Shown: positions 15,467 to 26,085, numbered from the stretch's first letter. The stretch: 64,000 bases of DNA from Paenisporosarcina sp049671445 (GCF_049671445.1 NZ_JBATUX010000109.1:1-64000), one strand, 5' to 3'. Notes: generated from the sequence alone by a model not told the origin. A program made the numbers and translations.

Positions 15467-16667
15467 GATCGTTTGTATCTAATATTATGTTTCGACGCTT
15501 CATTTGAATTAAGAAAATCGTTGTTAGTGATAAACTAAGTACCCCAAATACGACGACCATCCATTGTAAGCCGATTAAATCTAATAATGCACCTGTTGCT
15601 AACAAAACGACTTGGAAAATCACTCGCTCCAGCATATTTCTGAATGAGAAAAATCTTCCATGGAACGCTTTCGGCATCTGTTTCTGGAATATCGTCATAG
15701 CTGTTGGGAAAAAACTACCAACTGCAAAACCAAACACGGCAAATGCTGTTACAGACAAAAATGGATTAGCCGCAAATATTAAAATTAACTCTGCTAACCC
15801 AATAACGAATGCAAAGAAGAATAATATGGTGCCTGTGCTCCATATTTTAGCGATATATTTCACTACGACTGTACCGAGCATAAATGCAATACCTTCTGCT
15901 GCGTATATAGTTCCTTTAATCGATGCCGAATCTTGCATTTCGCTAATATTGATGACTAATAAGTTAAATGAACCAATAAATAGCAATGGAATTAATGTCA
16001 TCACTAACGTCATCATAACTGCTGGATAAGATTTCAGGATTGGAAAGACTTCCATAAAGCCGCCTTTACCTGATGCAGAAACTTTTACTTTTGCCTCTGT
16101 TCCCTCTTCTTCTTCGATACGCAACATATACGTAGTGATTAACAAGCCACCATAAGCAATAATTGACATGTAATATAGAGCATCTAATGTCCAATACACT
16201 AATACTACTCCTGCAAGCGCTGTGCCTATGACGCGGGCCATCGTTGCTACGTTCATATGCCACCCATTCATTTGCAGCAAATTCTCATCTTTGACGACTA
16301 ATGGAATCGTTGCTTGTAGCGCTGGGAAATAAAACGCTGCTGATAGTTGAATACTGATCATAAACGCGACCATCCACCAAATAGACCCCGTGCCAATAGC
16401 AAATAACATAAAGCAAACACTAATCATCCGACCAAATCCTGATATTAAGAGAACGGTCTTTTTCTTTGATTGATCAATTACTTTTCCAGCAAGTGGACCA
16501 ACTAAAATACCTGCTAGCAGACCAATGGCCATAATAACTGATTTCAAGAAATCTGAAGGAATTCGTTCTTGCATAAACTCCAAATTTCCGATGATTCCGG
16601 ACCACAATCCAAGACCAGCAATCATTTCACCAATTAATATAATCCACACATTGCGATTCTTCCACAT
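15447..16667 (-). CDS. MFS transporter
   Basis: 406 residues with about 12 membrane helices. The loop GPLAGKVIDQSKKKTVLL is the MFS motif A region between helices 2 and 3. It resembles Bacillus multidrug/macrolide exporters (DHA3-like). ATG 16667 (MWKNRNVWIIL) is chosen because AGGGAAG lies upstream; an earlier in-frame ATG adds seven residues. Substrate unknown. Confidence 0.88.
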   Translation of the reverse strand: MWKNRNVWIILIGEMIAGLGLWSGIIGNLEFMQERIPSDFLKSVIMAIGLLAGILVGPLAGKVIDQSKKKTVLLISGFGRMISVCFMLFAIGTGSIWWMVAFMISIQLSAAFYFPALQATIPLVVKDENLLQMNGWHMNVATMARVIGTALAGVVLVYWTLDALYYMSIIAYGGLLITTYMLRIEEEEGTEAKVKVSASGKGGFMEVFPILKSYPAVMMTLVMTLIPLLFIGSFNLLVINISEMQDSASIKGTIYAAEGIAFMLGTVVVKYIAKIWSTGTILFFFAFVIGLAELILIFAANPFLSVTAFAVFGFAVGSFFPTAMTIFQKQMPKAFHGRFFSFRNMLERVIFQVVLLATGALLDLIGLQWMVVVFGVLSLSLTTIFLIQMKRRNIILDTNDQTAEIA

Positions 16668-16687
16668 ACTCTTCCCTGTATACAACA

Positions 16688-16709
16688 AAGGGAGCTATTA
16701 TAGCTCCCT
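16688..16709 (-). terminator. Terminator after parC
   Basis: AGGGAGCTATAATAGCTCCCT palindrome followed by TTTGTTGT on the minus strand. Confidence 0.75.
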
Positions 16710-16721
16710 AGTTGTACCCTT

Positions 16722-19166
16722 TCACGATTTCTTGCTTTCGATGCTCTTTTTCAGCACTTTCCATAGACGAACAACAACACCATCTTTATCAGTATCAACA
16801 ACAAATGAACCGTTTGAATAACGATCTGAGATGCGCACAGGTTTTGTATCCACTACTTCACGAACACCTTTTGCCGTCTCAATCACCACTTGTTCATTGT
16901 CTTGGACATAAAATACGCCACTTACTCGGTGGGCATTTGATTTTAATTCGCGTAATACAACAATTCCGCGTTTGGCACGAGTGCCTTGTTCAAATTCTTT
17001 TAAGGACATTTTTTTAACGGCTCCACGATGAGTGACTAAGAATAAATCTCCACGTGCACCAGCTGGAATAGTCGTTGCATTTACAACAACATCACCGTCT
17101 TTTAAGTTAATTCCTTTAACACCACCAGTTTTAACACCAGTTACAGGAACTTCATCCATGTTAAATCTCACAGCATAAGCATTTAAAGTTGCAATAAAAA
17201 CTTCATCTTCTTGTGTAACTAAATCAATATAAACCAATTGATCGCCTTTTTTCAAATTCATCGTGTTTAACGCACGAGAATAGCGTTGAACCTGATAATC
17301 AGCAAGCGAAGATCGTTTGATTTGACCTAGTTTAGAAACAGCTAATATAAAGCGTGTGTCATCGAATTTCTCGATTGGAATCGCTTTAATAATGGTCTCA
17401 TTTGAATCAAGTGATACAATACTTGACACATGTTGACCTAAGTCTTTCCAACGAATCTCCGGTAACTCGTGAATTGGTTGATATATATAATTGCCTAAGC
17501 TCGTAAATAATAATATGTGATGTTGCATATTCATCATCGACTCAAATAACAGATAATCTGATTCTTTCATCGCGAAGTCTTTGCCGTTTGAAGCACTATA
17601 AGAACGCGTACTTGTGCGTTTTACATAGCCATCTTTCGTTACAGTAACCACTACTTCTTCACTCGGAATCATAACATCTAACGTTATTTTAATTTCTTCG
17701 ATTTCATCCTCAATAATCGATCTTCTTGGCTCTGCAAATTGCTTACGGATCGATTGCAACTCTTGCTTAATTACTTTTGCCAATTGGGATTCATTATTTA
17801 GAATTTCTAATAATTCACTAATTAATTTTTTCAGACTTGCTTCTTCATTTCTCAAATCAGTAATGTCTGTGTTAGTTAATCGATATAGTTGTAGAGAAAC
17901 AATCGCCTCGGCTTGTTCTTCTGTGAAAGAAAACGCACGAATTAAATTGTTTTTCGCATCCCGTTTATCTTGAGATTTACGAATGGTAATAATCACTTCG
18001 TCCAATATCGACAATGCTTTCATTAAACCTTCTACAATATGAATACGATCTTTTGCTTTTTGTAAATCAAAGTTAGAACGTCTTGTTACAACATCTTTTT
18101 GATGTGCAATATAAGCGTCTAATAGTAGTGGTAGTGTCATCATAGTTGGTCGACGATTATGAATGGCAATCATGTTAAAGTTGTAGGCAATTTGCAAATC
18201 TGTATTTTTAAATAAGAACTGCAGAATACCTTTTGCATCTACGTCTTTCTTTAATTCTATAACAATACGCAATCCAGTTCGATCTGATTCATCACGAACA
18301 TCTGCAATACCATCTAACCGTTTGTCCAAACGTTGATCATCGATTTTTCGAATTAACACCGCTTTATTCACTTCAAACGGAATCTCAGTAATGACGATTT
18401 GTTCTTTTCCGCCTTTTAACGGTTCAATGTCCGCTTTAGACCGTACAACAATTTTTCCTTTACCAGTTTCATAGGCTTTTTTGATACCATCGACACCTTG
18501 AATAATACCGCCAGTAGGAAAATCAGGTCCTTTTAATACCGTCATCAAGTCGTCAACCGTGGATTCAGGTTTATTCATTCTCATTAATACGGCATCCAAC
18601 ACTTCATGAAGTGCATGTGGTGGCATATCTGTAGCATATCCTGCAGAAATACCTGATGCACCATTCACGAGTAAGTTAGGAAAACGTGCTGGTAATACAG
18701 TAGGCTCTAATTCCGAGTCATCAAAGTTTTGTACAAGATCAACGGTTTGTTTCTGAATATCTCGTAACATTTCCCCTGCGATTGCAGATAACCGTGCTTC
18801 TGTATATCGCATTGCAGCTGGAGGATCTCCATCGACCGAACCGTTATTCCCGTGCATTTCGATCAGCATATGTCGTACTTTCCAGTCTTGGCTCATACGC
18901 ACCATAGCGTCATAAACAGAAGTATCACCATGTGGATGATAGTTACCGATTACATTACCTACGGTTTTTGCCGATTTACGGAAAGGTTTTTCGTTCGTGT
19001 TACCTTCATGGAACATCGCATATAAAATACGTCGTTGTACTGGTTTTAAGCCATCTCGTGCGTCTGGTAAGGCACGATCTTGGATAATATATTTACTATA
19101 ACGGCCAAACCGGTCGCCGATGACTTCTTCTAGTGGTAAATCTTGATAACGTTCGGTTTGTGTCAT
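16722..19166 (-). CDS. parC: DNA topoisomerase IV subunit A
   Basis: 814 residues. ParC cuts and rejoins DNA through Tyr121 (AAMRYTEARL); with ParE it decatenates chromosomes. The quinolone region reads HPHGDTSVYDAMVRMSQ, with Thr82 and Asp86 at the positions equivalent to Ser80 and Glu84 of S. aureus GrlA. A C-terminal beta-pinwheel follows (residues about 500-800, repeats such as GVKGINLKDGD). It overlaps parE by 4 bases. Confidence 0.97.
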   Translation of the reverse strand: MTQTERYQDLPLEEVIGDRFGRYSKYIIQDRALPDARDGLKPVQRRILYAMFHEGNTNEKPFRKSAKTVGNVIGNYHPHGDTSVYDAMVRMSQDWKVRHMLIEMHGNNGSVDGDPPAAMRYTEARLSAIAGEMLRDIQKQTVDLVQNFDDSELEPTVLPARFPNLLVNGASGISAGYATDMPPHALHEVLDAVLMRMNKPESTVDDLMTVLKGPDFPTGGIIQGVDGIKKAYETGKGKIVVRSKADIEPLKGGKEQIVITEIPFEVNKAVLIRKIDDQRLDKRLDGIADVRDESDRTGLRIVIELKKDVDAKGILQFLFKNTDLQIAYNFNMIAIHNRRPTMMTLPLLLDAYIAHQKDVVTRRSNFDLQKAKDRIHIVEGLMKALSILDEVIITIRKSQDKRDAKNNLIRAFSFTEEQAEAIVSLQLYRLTNTDITDLRNEEASLKKLISELLEILNNESQLAKVIKQELQSIRKQFAEPRRSIIEDEIEEIKITLDVMIPSEEVVVTVTKDGYVKRTSTRSYSASNGKDFAMKESDYLLFESMMNMQHHILLFTSLGNYIYQPIHELPEIRWKDLGQHVSSIVSLDSNETIIKAIPIEKFDDTRFILAVSKLGQIKRSSLADYQVQRYSRALNTMNLKKGDQLVYIDLVTQEDEVFIATLNAYAVRFNMDEVPVTGVKTGGVKGINLKDGDVVVNATTIPAGARGDLFLVTHRGAVKKMSLKEFEQGTRAKRGIVVLRELKSNAHRVSGVFYVQDNEQVVIETAKGVREVVDTKPVRISDRYSNGSFVVDTDKDGVVVRLWKVLKKSIESKKS

Positions 19167-21136
19167 TCTGAATCCTCCTCGGTATGGATGAGCTCATTTT
19201 CTAAAATATTACTTTCCACATCTATACCAAAATTAACATTGTTTTCGATCCACAGTCGTCTAGGTTCTACTTTGTCGCCCATCAACGTCGTGATGCGTCT
19301 TTCCGCACGAGCATCATCATCAATTTCTACTCGAATTAACGTTCTGGTTTCAGGATTCATTGTCGTTTCCCATAATTGAACGGCATTCATTTCACCTAAA
19401 CCTTTGTAACGTTGAATCAAATAGCCTTTGCCGATTTTTTTAATGGCAACTTCAAGCTCAGCTTCAGTCCATGCGTAAATAAGCACTTCTTTCTTCCCTA
19501 CACCTTTGTAAACTTTATACAGTGGAGGTAATGCGATGTATACTTTTCCCGCTTCTATTAATGGCTTCATGTATCGATAGAAGAATGTTAACAACAACAC
19601 TTGTATGTGTGCCCCGTCAGTATCGGCATCTGTCATGATAACAATTTTGTCATAGGCAATGTCAGGTACAGAGAAATCAGAGCCGACTCCCCCACCAATT
19701 GCATGAATAATCGTAGAAATCTCTTCGTTTTTCATAATGTCTGCAAGTTTTGCTTTTTCCGTATTAATAACTTTCCCACGAAGAGGCAAAATAGCTTGGA
19801 ACGTACGGTCGCGTCCTTGCTTAGCTGAACCACCCGCAGAGTCACCCTCGACTAAATAAAGTTCATTTTTTGCAGCATTTCGAGATTGAGCTGGAGTTAA
19901 CTTACCCGAAAGAATCGAACTTGCTTTTTTCGATTTCTTTCCACTACGTGCGTCTTCACGTGCTTTGCGTGCCGCTTCACGAGCTTGTTGTGCACGAATG
20001 GCTTTACGTACAAGAGATGCACTCAATTCTGCATTTTCTTCTAATACATATAGCAGTTTATCTGACACGACAGCATCAACTGCTGCACGTGCTTCACTCG
20101 TACCAAGTTTACCTTTCGTTTGTCCTTCAAATTGAAGAATTCCTTCAGGTATACGTACTGAGATAATCGCAGCTATTCCTTCACGAATATCTGTGCCGTC
20201 TAAGTTTTTATCTTTTTCTTTTAATAAGCTTGTTTTCCGAGCATATTCATTAAAAACACGTGTTAATGCTGATTTCGCACCCGTTTCATGCGTTCCGCCG
20301 TCACGTGTTCGTACATTGTTTACAAAAGATAAAATCGTTTCCGAGTAGCCATCATTAAACTGGAACGCAAATTCCACTTCAATGTCATCTTGAGTTCCTT
20401 CAACGTATGAAACCGGATGTAACACATCTTTTTCTTCGTTTAAATAACCAACGAATGCTTCAATCCCAGTTTCATAAAAGAAGATATCTTGAGTGCCGTT
20501 ACGTAAGTCATTTAACTCTATTTTTAATCCTTTTAATAAAAAGGCAGATTCACGTAATCGCTCACAAATCGTTTCATAGTTGTATTTAGTTACAGAAAAG
20601 ATGGATGGATCAGGTAGGAAATGAATAGACGTACCAGATTCTTTTGTTGAACCAATATGTTCAAGTGTGGTTACGGGGTGTCCGCCATTTTCAAATCGTT
20701 GACGATACTTTTTACCGTCACGATGAATGGTAACTTCTAAAAATGATGATAAGGCATTTACTACTGAAGCACCAACACCATGTAACCCTCCACTTGTTTT
20801 ATAACCGCCTTGACCGAATTTCCCTCCAGCATGAAGTACTGTAAAGATAACTTCCGGAGTCGGTTTTCCTGTCTTATGTATACCAGTGGGCATTCCACGT
20901 CCAAAGTCTCGAATGCTGATACTTTGATCTTCGTGTATATTGACGATGATGTGATGACCATAACCTGCTAATGTTTCATCTACAGAGTTGTCGACAATTT
21001 CATACACTAAATGGTGCAGTCCTCTAGCATCAGTAGAGCCAATATACATTCCTGGACGTTTACGTACCGCTTCAAGTCCCTCGAGTACTTGAATTGCATC
21101 GTCGTTATAAGCTGTTAATGATTGATTTTTCGCCAA
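19163..21136 (-). CDS. parE: DNA topoisomerase IV subunit B
   Basis: 657 residues. GHKL ATPase motifs EIVDNSVDE and DFGRGMPTGIH are at the N-terminus; the TOPRIM domain has EGDSAGGSAKQGRDR and DADTDGAHIQ. TTG 21136 is chosen: GGAGGAG lies 6 bases upstream and AKNQ...YNDDAIQVLEGLEAV is the normal family N-terminus; an ATG 36 bases earlier would put the ribosome site inside the gene. Operon parE-parC. Confidence 0.97.
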   Translation of the reverse strand: MAKNQSLTAYNDDAIQVLEGLEAVRKRPGMYIGSTDARGLHHLVYEIVDNSVDETLAGYGHHIIVNIHEDQSISIRDFGRGMPTGIHKTGKPTPEVIFTVLHAGGKFGQGGYKTSGGLHGVGASVVNALSSFLEVTIHRDGKKYRQRFENGGHPVTTLEHIGSTKESGTSIHFLPDPSIFSVTKYNYETICERLRESAFLLKGLKIELNDLRNGTQDIFFYETGIEAFVGYLNEEKDVLHPVSYVEGTQDDIEVEFAFQFNDGYSETILSFVNNVRTRDGGTHETGAKSALTRVFNEYARKTSLLKEKDKNLDGTDIREGIAAIISVRIPEGILQFEGQTKGKLGTSEARAAVDAVVSDKLLYVLEENAELSASLVRKAIRAQQAREAARKAREDARSGKKSKKASSILSGKLTPAQSRNAAKNELYLVEGDSAGGSAKQGRDRTFQAILPLRGKVINTEKAKLADIMKNEEISTIIHAIGGGVGSDFSVPDIAYDKIVIMTDADTDGAHIQVLLLTFFYRYMKPLIEAGKVYIALPPLYKVYKGVGKKEVLIYAWTEAELEVAIKKIGKGYLIQRYKGLGEMNAVQLWETTMNPETRTLIRVEIDDDARAERRITTLMGDKVEPRRLWIENNVNFGIDVESNILENELIHTEEDSE

Positions 21137-21344
21137 ATCTTTCTCCTCCAAAAAACAAACAGATGTTTTCATTGTATAGAATGAATGCTACCTTTGCAAT
21201 GTGTCTTGAGCTATAATACTGTACTTCAACTATTAATCTTGTTTAAATGAAAGTTCTACTAATGCGTTGTGACAGATTGTGACTAGTGATAAACTAGTTT
21301 TACATATTAAGAGCAAGTACTAATTAATTTTAAAGGAGCACTTT

Positions 21345-21950
21345 ATGAATATTGTTATTCTCATCTTACTAGCATACTTGCTAGGATCGATTCCTTCCGC
21401 ACTATGGATAGGCAAACTTTTCTACAAAATCGATATTCGCGAACATGGAAGTGGTAACTTAGGAGGAACGAATACATTTCGTATATTAGGACTAAAAGCA
21501 GGTTTAATTGTTTCCATAATGGATATTTTAAAAGGAACTGCAGCTACTTTACTACCGCTCCTTCCTTTCTTTACTGATACAAACATCCACCCGCTCATTT
21601 TAGGGGTAGTAGCAGTCATTGGTCATATGTATCCGATATTTGCTAAATTCAAGGGTGGCAAAGCTGTAGCGACCTCTGGGGGCGTGTTGCTAGCATATCA
21701 CTGGCCCATCTTCCTTCTTATGCTCTTATCGTTCTTTATCGTATTGAAACTAACAAAAATGGTTTCTTTTACGTCTATGATACTAGGTGTAATTGCACTC
21801 GTTTATACGATTGCATATAATGTATTCTTTGAAATAGATATTCCATTACTAGTCGTAATCGTGTTATTATCGTCGTTTATATTATATCGCCATCGAGCGA
21901 ATATTGCGCGAATCAAAGCAGGAACTGAACCAAAAGTAAAGTGGATATAA
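21345..21950 (+). CDS. plsY: Acyl-phosphate:glycerol-3-phosphate acyltransferase
   Basis: 201 residues with five membrane helices. PlsY transfers the acyl group from acyl-phosphate to glycerol-3-phosphate, starting phospholipid synthesis. Conserved signatures are LGSIPSALW, GSGNLGGTNTFR, KFKGGKAVATSGG and the late RHRANI. AAAGGAG precedes the ATG. Divergent from parE, as yneS is in B. subtilis. Confidence 0.96.
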   Translation: MNIVILILLAYLLGSIPSALWIGKLFYKIDIREHGSGNLGGTNTFRILGLKAGLIVSIMDILKGTAATLLPLLPFFTDTNIHPLILGVVAVIGHMYPIFAKFKGGKAVATSGGVLLAYHWPIFLLMLLSFFIVLKLTKMVSFTSMILGVIALVYTIAYNVFFEIDIPLLVVIVLLSSFILYRHRANIARIKAGTEPKVKWI

Positions 21951-21986
21951 TACAATAAGATTAGTCCACGAAAGGTTGATGTTCAC

Positions 21987-22277
21987 ATGAAGATTGTTTT
22001 ATCAAATGAAGCAATGGCCTGGTTTAAAGAAGAAATGGAAACTACAGCAGGAGAATACATTCGGTTTTATGCTCGGTATGGCGGTTCAAGTCAGTTGCAT
22101 GAGGGTTTCTCTTTAGGTGTAACGAAAGAAGAGCCTATGGAGCTGGCTGTTGAACTTATCGAAGAAAATATCCATTTCTATATTGAAGAACGAGATGTAT
22201 GGTATTTTGACGGTCATGATCTCCACGTCAATATTGACTCGAAATTACAAGAACTTACGTATTCATATAAGAAATAA
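21987..22277 (+). CDS. HesB-like protein (YneR family)
   Basis: 96 residues, matching B. subtilis YneR: LSNEAMAWFKEEM, YIRFYARYGG and a tail HVNIDSKLQELTY. The fold is that of A-type iron-sulfur carriers, but the three cluster-binding cysteines are absent, so an IscA-like role is not supported. It follows plsY by 36 bases, as in the B. subtilis yneR/yneS order. Confidence 0.85.
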   Translation: MKIVLSNEAMAWFKEEMETTAGEYIRFYARYGGSSQLHEGFSLGVTKEEPMELAVELIEENIHFYIEERDVWYFDGHDLHVNIDSKLQELTYSYKK

Positions 22278-22279
22278 TA

Positions 22280-22316
22280 TAATCCACTAAGAGTCATAAC
22301 TCTTAGTGGATTATTA
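22280..22316. terminator. Bidirectional terminator
   Basis: A perfect 15-bp stem, TAATCCACTAAGAGT against its complement around CATA. It separates the convergent yneR and yneQ genes. Confidence 0.9.
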
Positions 22317-22616
22317 TTTTTGTTCGAATCGCTTCAATTGTTTCAACATGCCTTCTTTTTTCATAATCGCTTGTTGATGCTGTCCAAACAAATCAAAATG
22401 AGGGTATGCTTCTTTATAATCAATCCACTCTGGTTTTAATCCGTATTGAGTACCCCATGTAATCAGTCGTTCAATATCTGAACAACCCACTTTTGTCACC
22501 GTTTTACATCCTGGGAATCTCTCATCTATCCAGTAATGAGTAAGAAACGCAATTTCTCCTTTACTTACAGCCTCTTTCCATGACACGAGTTCCGGTCGTT
22601 TAATGCCAAAAGCCAT
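22314..22616 (-). CDS. YneQ-like hypothetical protein
   Basis: 100 residues, similar to B. subtilis YneQ in size, content (FLTHYWIDERFPGCKTVTKVGC, LITWGTQYGL) and position between yneP and yneR. It overlaps the thioesterase gene by one base. Function unknown. Confidence 0.78.
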   Translation of the reverse strand: MAFGIKRPELVSWKEAVSKGEIAFLTHYWIDERFPGCKTVTKVGCSDIERLITWGTQYGLKPEWIDYKEAYPHFDLFGQHQQAIMKKEGMLKQLKRFEQK

Positions 22617-23041
22617 TACTCTTTCACCTTTGCTATTTCTTTATACTTCGCATCCCATATGGCATCCACTTTCTTCAATGACACGGGTCGAAATGTGTCT
22701 TTCTTAACTAATACATGCTCTGATTTAGCAGTTGCTGCTATCGTTCCATCCATGTGTAAGATTTCATAACCATAAATCGTGCGTAGTTTACCATGTGACT
22801 CCACCCATGTTCGAACGGTCGCTTTCTGACCATATTTCATCGAAGCCTTATATTGAATCGATAAATCCGTAACAGGCGATAAGTATCCTTCTTGCTCTAA
22901 TCCAGCATACGTATACCCTAAGTCCTCTATTAATGTTGTACGACCAATTTCCATCCATACTAAATAGTTGGCATGATAGACAACACCCATTTGATCCGTT
23001 TCGGCATAACGTATTTCAATTTCTTTTTCACTAATAAACAT
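22616..23041 (-). CDS. Acyl-CoA thioesterase, 4HBT family (YneP-like)
   Basis: 141 residues of the hotdog fold. RYAETDQMGVVYHANYLVWME holds the 4HBT catalytic aspartate (TDQMG) and the start of the long helix. It probably hydrolyses an acyl-CoA; the substrate is unknown. The order yneP-yneQ matches B. subtilis. Confidence 0.9.
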   Translation of the reverse strand: MFISEKEIEIRYAETDQMGVVYHANYLVWMEIGRTTLIEDLGYTYAGLEQEGYLSPVTDLSIQYKASMKYGQKATVRTWVESHGKLRTIYGYEILHMDGTIAATAKSEHVLVKKDTFRPVSLKKVDAIWDAKYKEIAKVKE

Positions 23042-23201
23042 GATTCAGTCACCTCTTTTCTATTATACAAAAAACGATGAGAAATTGGGTGATTAATGGA
23101 TCTCAGTTGTCATCCATCATAATACCACTACCTACTCGTAGGATGTGCCCTTGGACATTGTAAAAATCACTTGAATGAGGTTCGCACGACTATTTTCCCG
23201 C

Positions 23202-23231
23202 AAAAAAAGACTGCCCCTAAGGACAGTCTTC
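23202..23231 (-). terminator. Terminator after acnA
   Basis: AAGACTGTCC and GGGCAGTCTT pair on the minus strand and run into TTTTTTT. Confidence 0.85.
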
Positions 23232-23240
23232 TTAAAAACT

Positions 23241-25949
23241 TTAGTTTTTCAATTTATCACGTAATACCATTGGTAAGATACCACCATGACGGTAGTAATC
23301 AACTTCAACTTCTGAATCGAAACGTGCTAATACGTCGAATTCTTTTACAGAACCGTCAGCAGATTTAGCCGTTACTTTCAGAATATCACGAGGTTTAACA
23401 CCTTCAGCAATGTTAACGCTGATTTCTTCTTTACCAGTTAAGCCAAGTGATTCTGCACTTTGACCTGCCATGTATTGAAGTGGTAAAACACCCATCATAA
23501 CTAAGTTTGAACGGTGAATACGTTCATAGCTTTCAGCAAGAACTGTTTTAATACCTAGTAAGTTCGTACCTTTCGCTGCCCAGTCACGTGAAGATCCCAT
23601 ACCGTAATCTTTACCTGCCAAAACAACTAAGCCAGTACCATCTTCTTGGTATTTCATTGCAGCATCATAGATTGCCATGATTTCGCCATTTGGCCAGTAA
23701 GTTGTAAATCCACCTTCTGTACCTGCTGCGATTTGGTTACGAATACGAATGTTAGCAAATGTACCGCGCATCATAACATCATGACTACCACGACGTGAAC
23801 CATAAGAGTTAAAGTCGCGTACTGCTACTCCGCGTTCACGCAAGTATTTACCTGCTGGCGTATCTTTACCAATCGCACCCGCTGGTGAAATGTGGTCAGT
23901 TGTAATTGAATCTCCGAATTTCGCAACTACACGAAGTCCAGCAAGCGTTTGAATAGGGCTTGGCTCAATTGCTAAACCTTCAAAGTAAGGCGGGTTTTGA
24001 ATATACGTTGAATCTTCATCAAATGTATACAATGAATCATTTGGTGTTTCAATCGCATTCCAACGCTCGTTTTCATTGAATACACGTTCATATTCACTAC
24101 GGAACAATTCAGGAGTAACTGTTTTAAGAAGAACTTCTTTAATTTCTTCCGTTGTTGGCCAGATGTCAGCAAAGAATACATCGTTTCCTGCATGGTCTTT
24201 ACCAAGTGATTCGTTTTGAAGATCAATATCAACCGTACCTGCTAATGCATAAGCAACTACAAGTGGTGGTGAAGCTAAGTAGTTACCTTTTACTAATGGG
24301 TGAATACGACCTTCAAAGTTACGGTTACCTGAAAGAACAGACGTAATTAATAAGTCGTTTTCGATGATACCTTTTTCGATTTCAGGAAGCATTGGACCTG
24401 AGTTACCGATACAAGTCGTACATCCGTAACCAACTAAGTCAAATCCTACAGCACTAAGTGGCTCTAGAAGATTAGCGTCACGTAAGTAGCCTGTTACTAC
24501 TTTCGAACCTGGTGCAAGTGAAGTTTTCACGTATGCTGGTGGACGCAAGCCTTTTTCTGCTGCTTTTTTAGCAACAAGACCCGCCCCAATCATAACGAAT
24601 GGATTCGAAGTATTTGTACAAGATGTAATTGCTGCAATTCCAATAGCGCCTGTAGGAATCGTTACTTCTTTCCCATCAAGAGTAACAGTTGCAGATTTCT
24701 TGAATTCTTTTTTAGATAAACCGAAACCTTGGTTGCCTTGAGGAGCTACAACCGCTTTGTTGAACTCAAGTTTCATTTCAGACAATGGAATTAAATCTTG
24801 AGGACGTTTAGGTCCAGACATGTTTGGTTCAATTGTTGATAAATCAAGTTCTACAACATCCGTGTAGATTGGATCTTCATTATCAACTGTAAAGAACATT
24901 CCATTTACAGTTAAGTATTCTTTAACTACTTGGATATGTTCTGCGTCACGGCTAGTTAAACGCATGTAATCAAGTGCTTCTTCATCAACTGGGAAGAAAC
25001 CACAAGTTGCGCCGTACTCAGGTGCCATGTTAGCAATTGTTGCACGGTCAGCTAGTGGAAGTTTCGTTACGCCAGCTCCGAAGAACTCAACGAATTTACC
25101 TACTACGCCTTTTTTACGAAGTACTTCAGTTACTTTAAGTGCTAAGTCAGTAGCTGTTGTACCGTTTGGAAGGTCACCAGTTAACTTAACTCCGATAACT
25201 TCAGGAATCGGGAAGTATGAAGGTTGACCAAGCATACCTGCTTCAGCTTCAATACCACCAACGCCCCACCCAAGAACACCGATACCATTAATCATCGTTG
25301 TATGAGAGTCAGTACCTACTAAAGTATCTGGATACGTTTCGTATGTACCTTCTTCATTTTCAACTGCATGAACAACGTTAGCTAAATACTCTAAGTTTAC
25401 TTGGTGAACGATACCTGTTGCTGGTGGTACAGCACGGTAGTTATCGTATGCTTTTTGAGCCCAGCTAAGGAACTGGTAACGCTCTGCATTACGTTCGAAT
25501 TCTAATTCCATATTTACGCGAAGTGCGTCAGATGTACCATATTTGTCTACTTGTACAGAGTGGTCAATAACTAAGTCAACCGGAATTGCCGGGTTGATTT
25601 TGTCAGGATCTCCACCCATTTCAGCCATTGCTGAACGAAGTGCTGCCAAGTCTACTACTACTGGTACACCAGTGAAATCTTGGAGAATAACACGTGATGG
25701 TTTAAACGGAACTTCCGCTTCCGGATCAACGTCTTTACCCCATTTTGCCAATTTTTCTACATGGTCATCATTGATGACATATCCGTCATGTTGACGCAAA
25801 ACGGACTCAAGTAATACTTTAATTGAATAAGGAAGTCGGGACACATTTGCGATCCCTGCCTCTTCTAACGCTGCTAGACGGTAATAGTTATACGTTTTAC
25901 CGTTTAAGTCGAAAGAAGTACGGCTATTATGCAAGTTACTTTTTGCCAT
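23241..25949 (-). CDS. acnA: Aconitate hydratase
   Basis: 902 residues. Aconitase interconverts citrate and isocitrate through a 4Fe-4S cluster. Cluster cysteines appear in AITSCTNTSNPF and GYGCTTCIGNSGP; other signatures are LVGTDSHTTMINGIGVLGWG and the C-terminal swivel domain with MGSSRDWAAKGT. Length and layout fit the AcnA/IRP1 class (B. subtilis CitB), which can also bind mRNA when the cluster is lost. AAAGGAGGAATAGAC precedes the ATG. Confidence 0.98.
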   Translation of the reverse strand: MAKSNLHNSRTSFDLNGKTYNYYRLAALEEAGIANVSRLPYSIKVLLESVLRQHDGYVINDDHVEKLAKWGKDVDPEAEVPFKPSRVILQDFTGVPVVVDLAALRSAMAEMGGDPDKINPAIPVDLVIDHSVQVDKYGTSDALRVNMELEFERNAERYQFLSWAQKAYDNYRAVPPATGIVHQVNLEYLANVVHAVENEEGTYETYPDTLVGTDSHTTMINGIGVLGWGVGGIEAEAGMLGQPSYFPIPEVIGVKLTGDLPNGTTATDLALKVTEVLRKKGVVGKFVEFFGAGVTKLPLADRATIANMAPEYGATCGFFPVDEEALDYMRLTSRDAEHIQVVKEYLTVNGMFFTVDNEDPIYTDVVELDLSTIEPNMSGPKRPQDLIPLSEMKLEFNKAVVAPQGNQGFGLSKKEFKKSATVTLDGKEVTIPTGAIGIAAITSCTNTSNPFVMIGAGLVAKKAAEKGLRPPAYVKTSLAPGSKVVTGYLRDANLLEPLSAVGFDLVGYGCTTCIGNSGPMLPEIEKGIIENDLLITSVLSGNRNFEGRIHPLVKGNYLASPPLVVAYALAGTVDIDLQNESLGKDHAGNDVFFADIWPTTEEIKEVLLKTVTPELFRSEYERVFNENERWNAIETPNDSLYTFDEDSTYIQNPPYFEGLAIEPSPIQTLAGLRVVAKFGDSITTDHISPAGAIGKDTPAGKYLRERGVAVRDFNSYGSRRGSHDVMMRGTFANIRIRNQIAAGTEGGFTTYWPNGEIMAIYDAAMKYQEDGTGLVVLAGKDYGMGSSRDWAAKGTNLLGIKTVLAESYERIHRSNLVMMGVLPLQYMAGQSAESLGLTGKEEISVNIAEGVKPRDILKVTAKSADGSVKEFDVLARFDSEVEVDYYRHGGILPMVLRDKLKN

Positions 25950-26085
25950 GTCTATTCCTCCTTTTATTTATGAAAAGGCTCTCATCTATTGGTAGCGACT
26001 TTTCTCCAGTACTAATCATAACGTAGTCTAGTTTATAAGTAAATTACATTAAAATTATAGGTTGTGATAAGTATTTGTTATGACC

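Noticed and set aside
21987..22277. Iron-sulfur carrier (IscA/ErpA) function for the HesB-like protein
   Set aside because: The three conserved cluster cysteines are absent.
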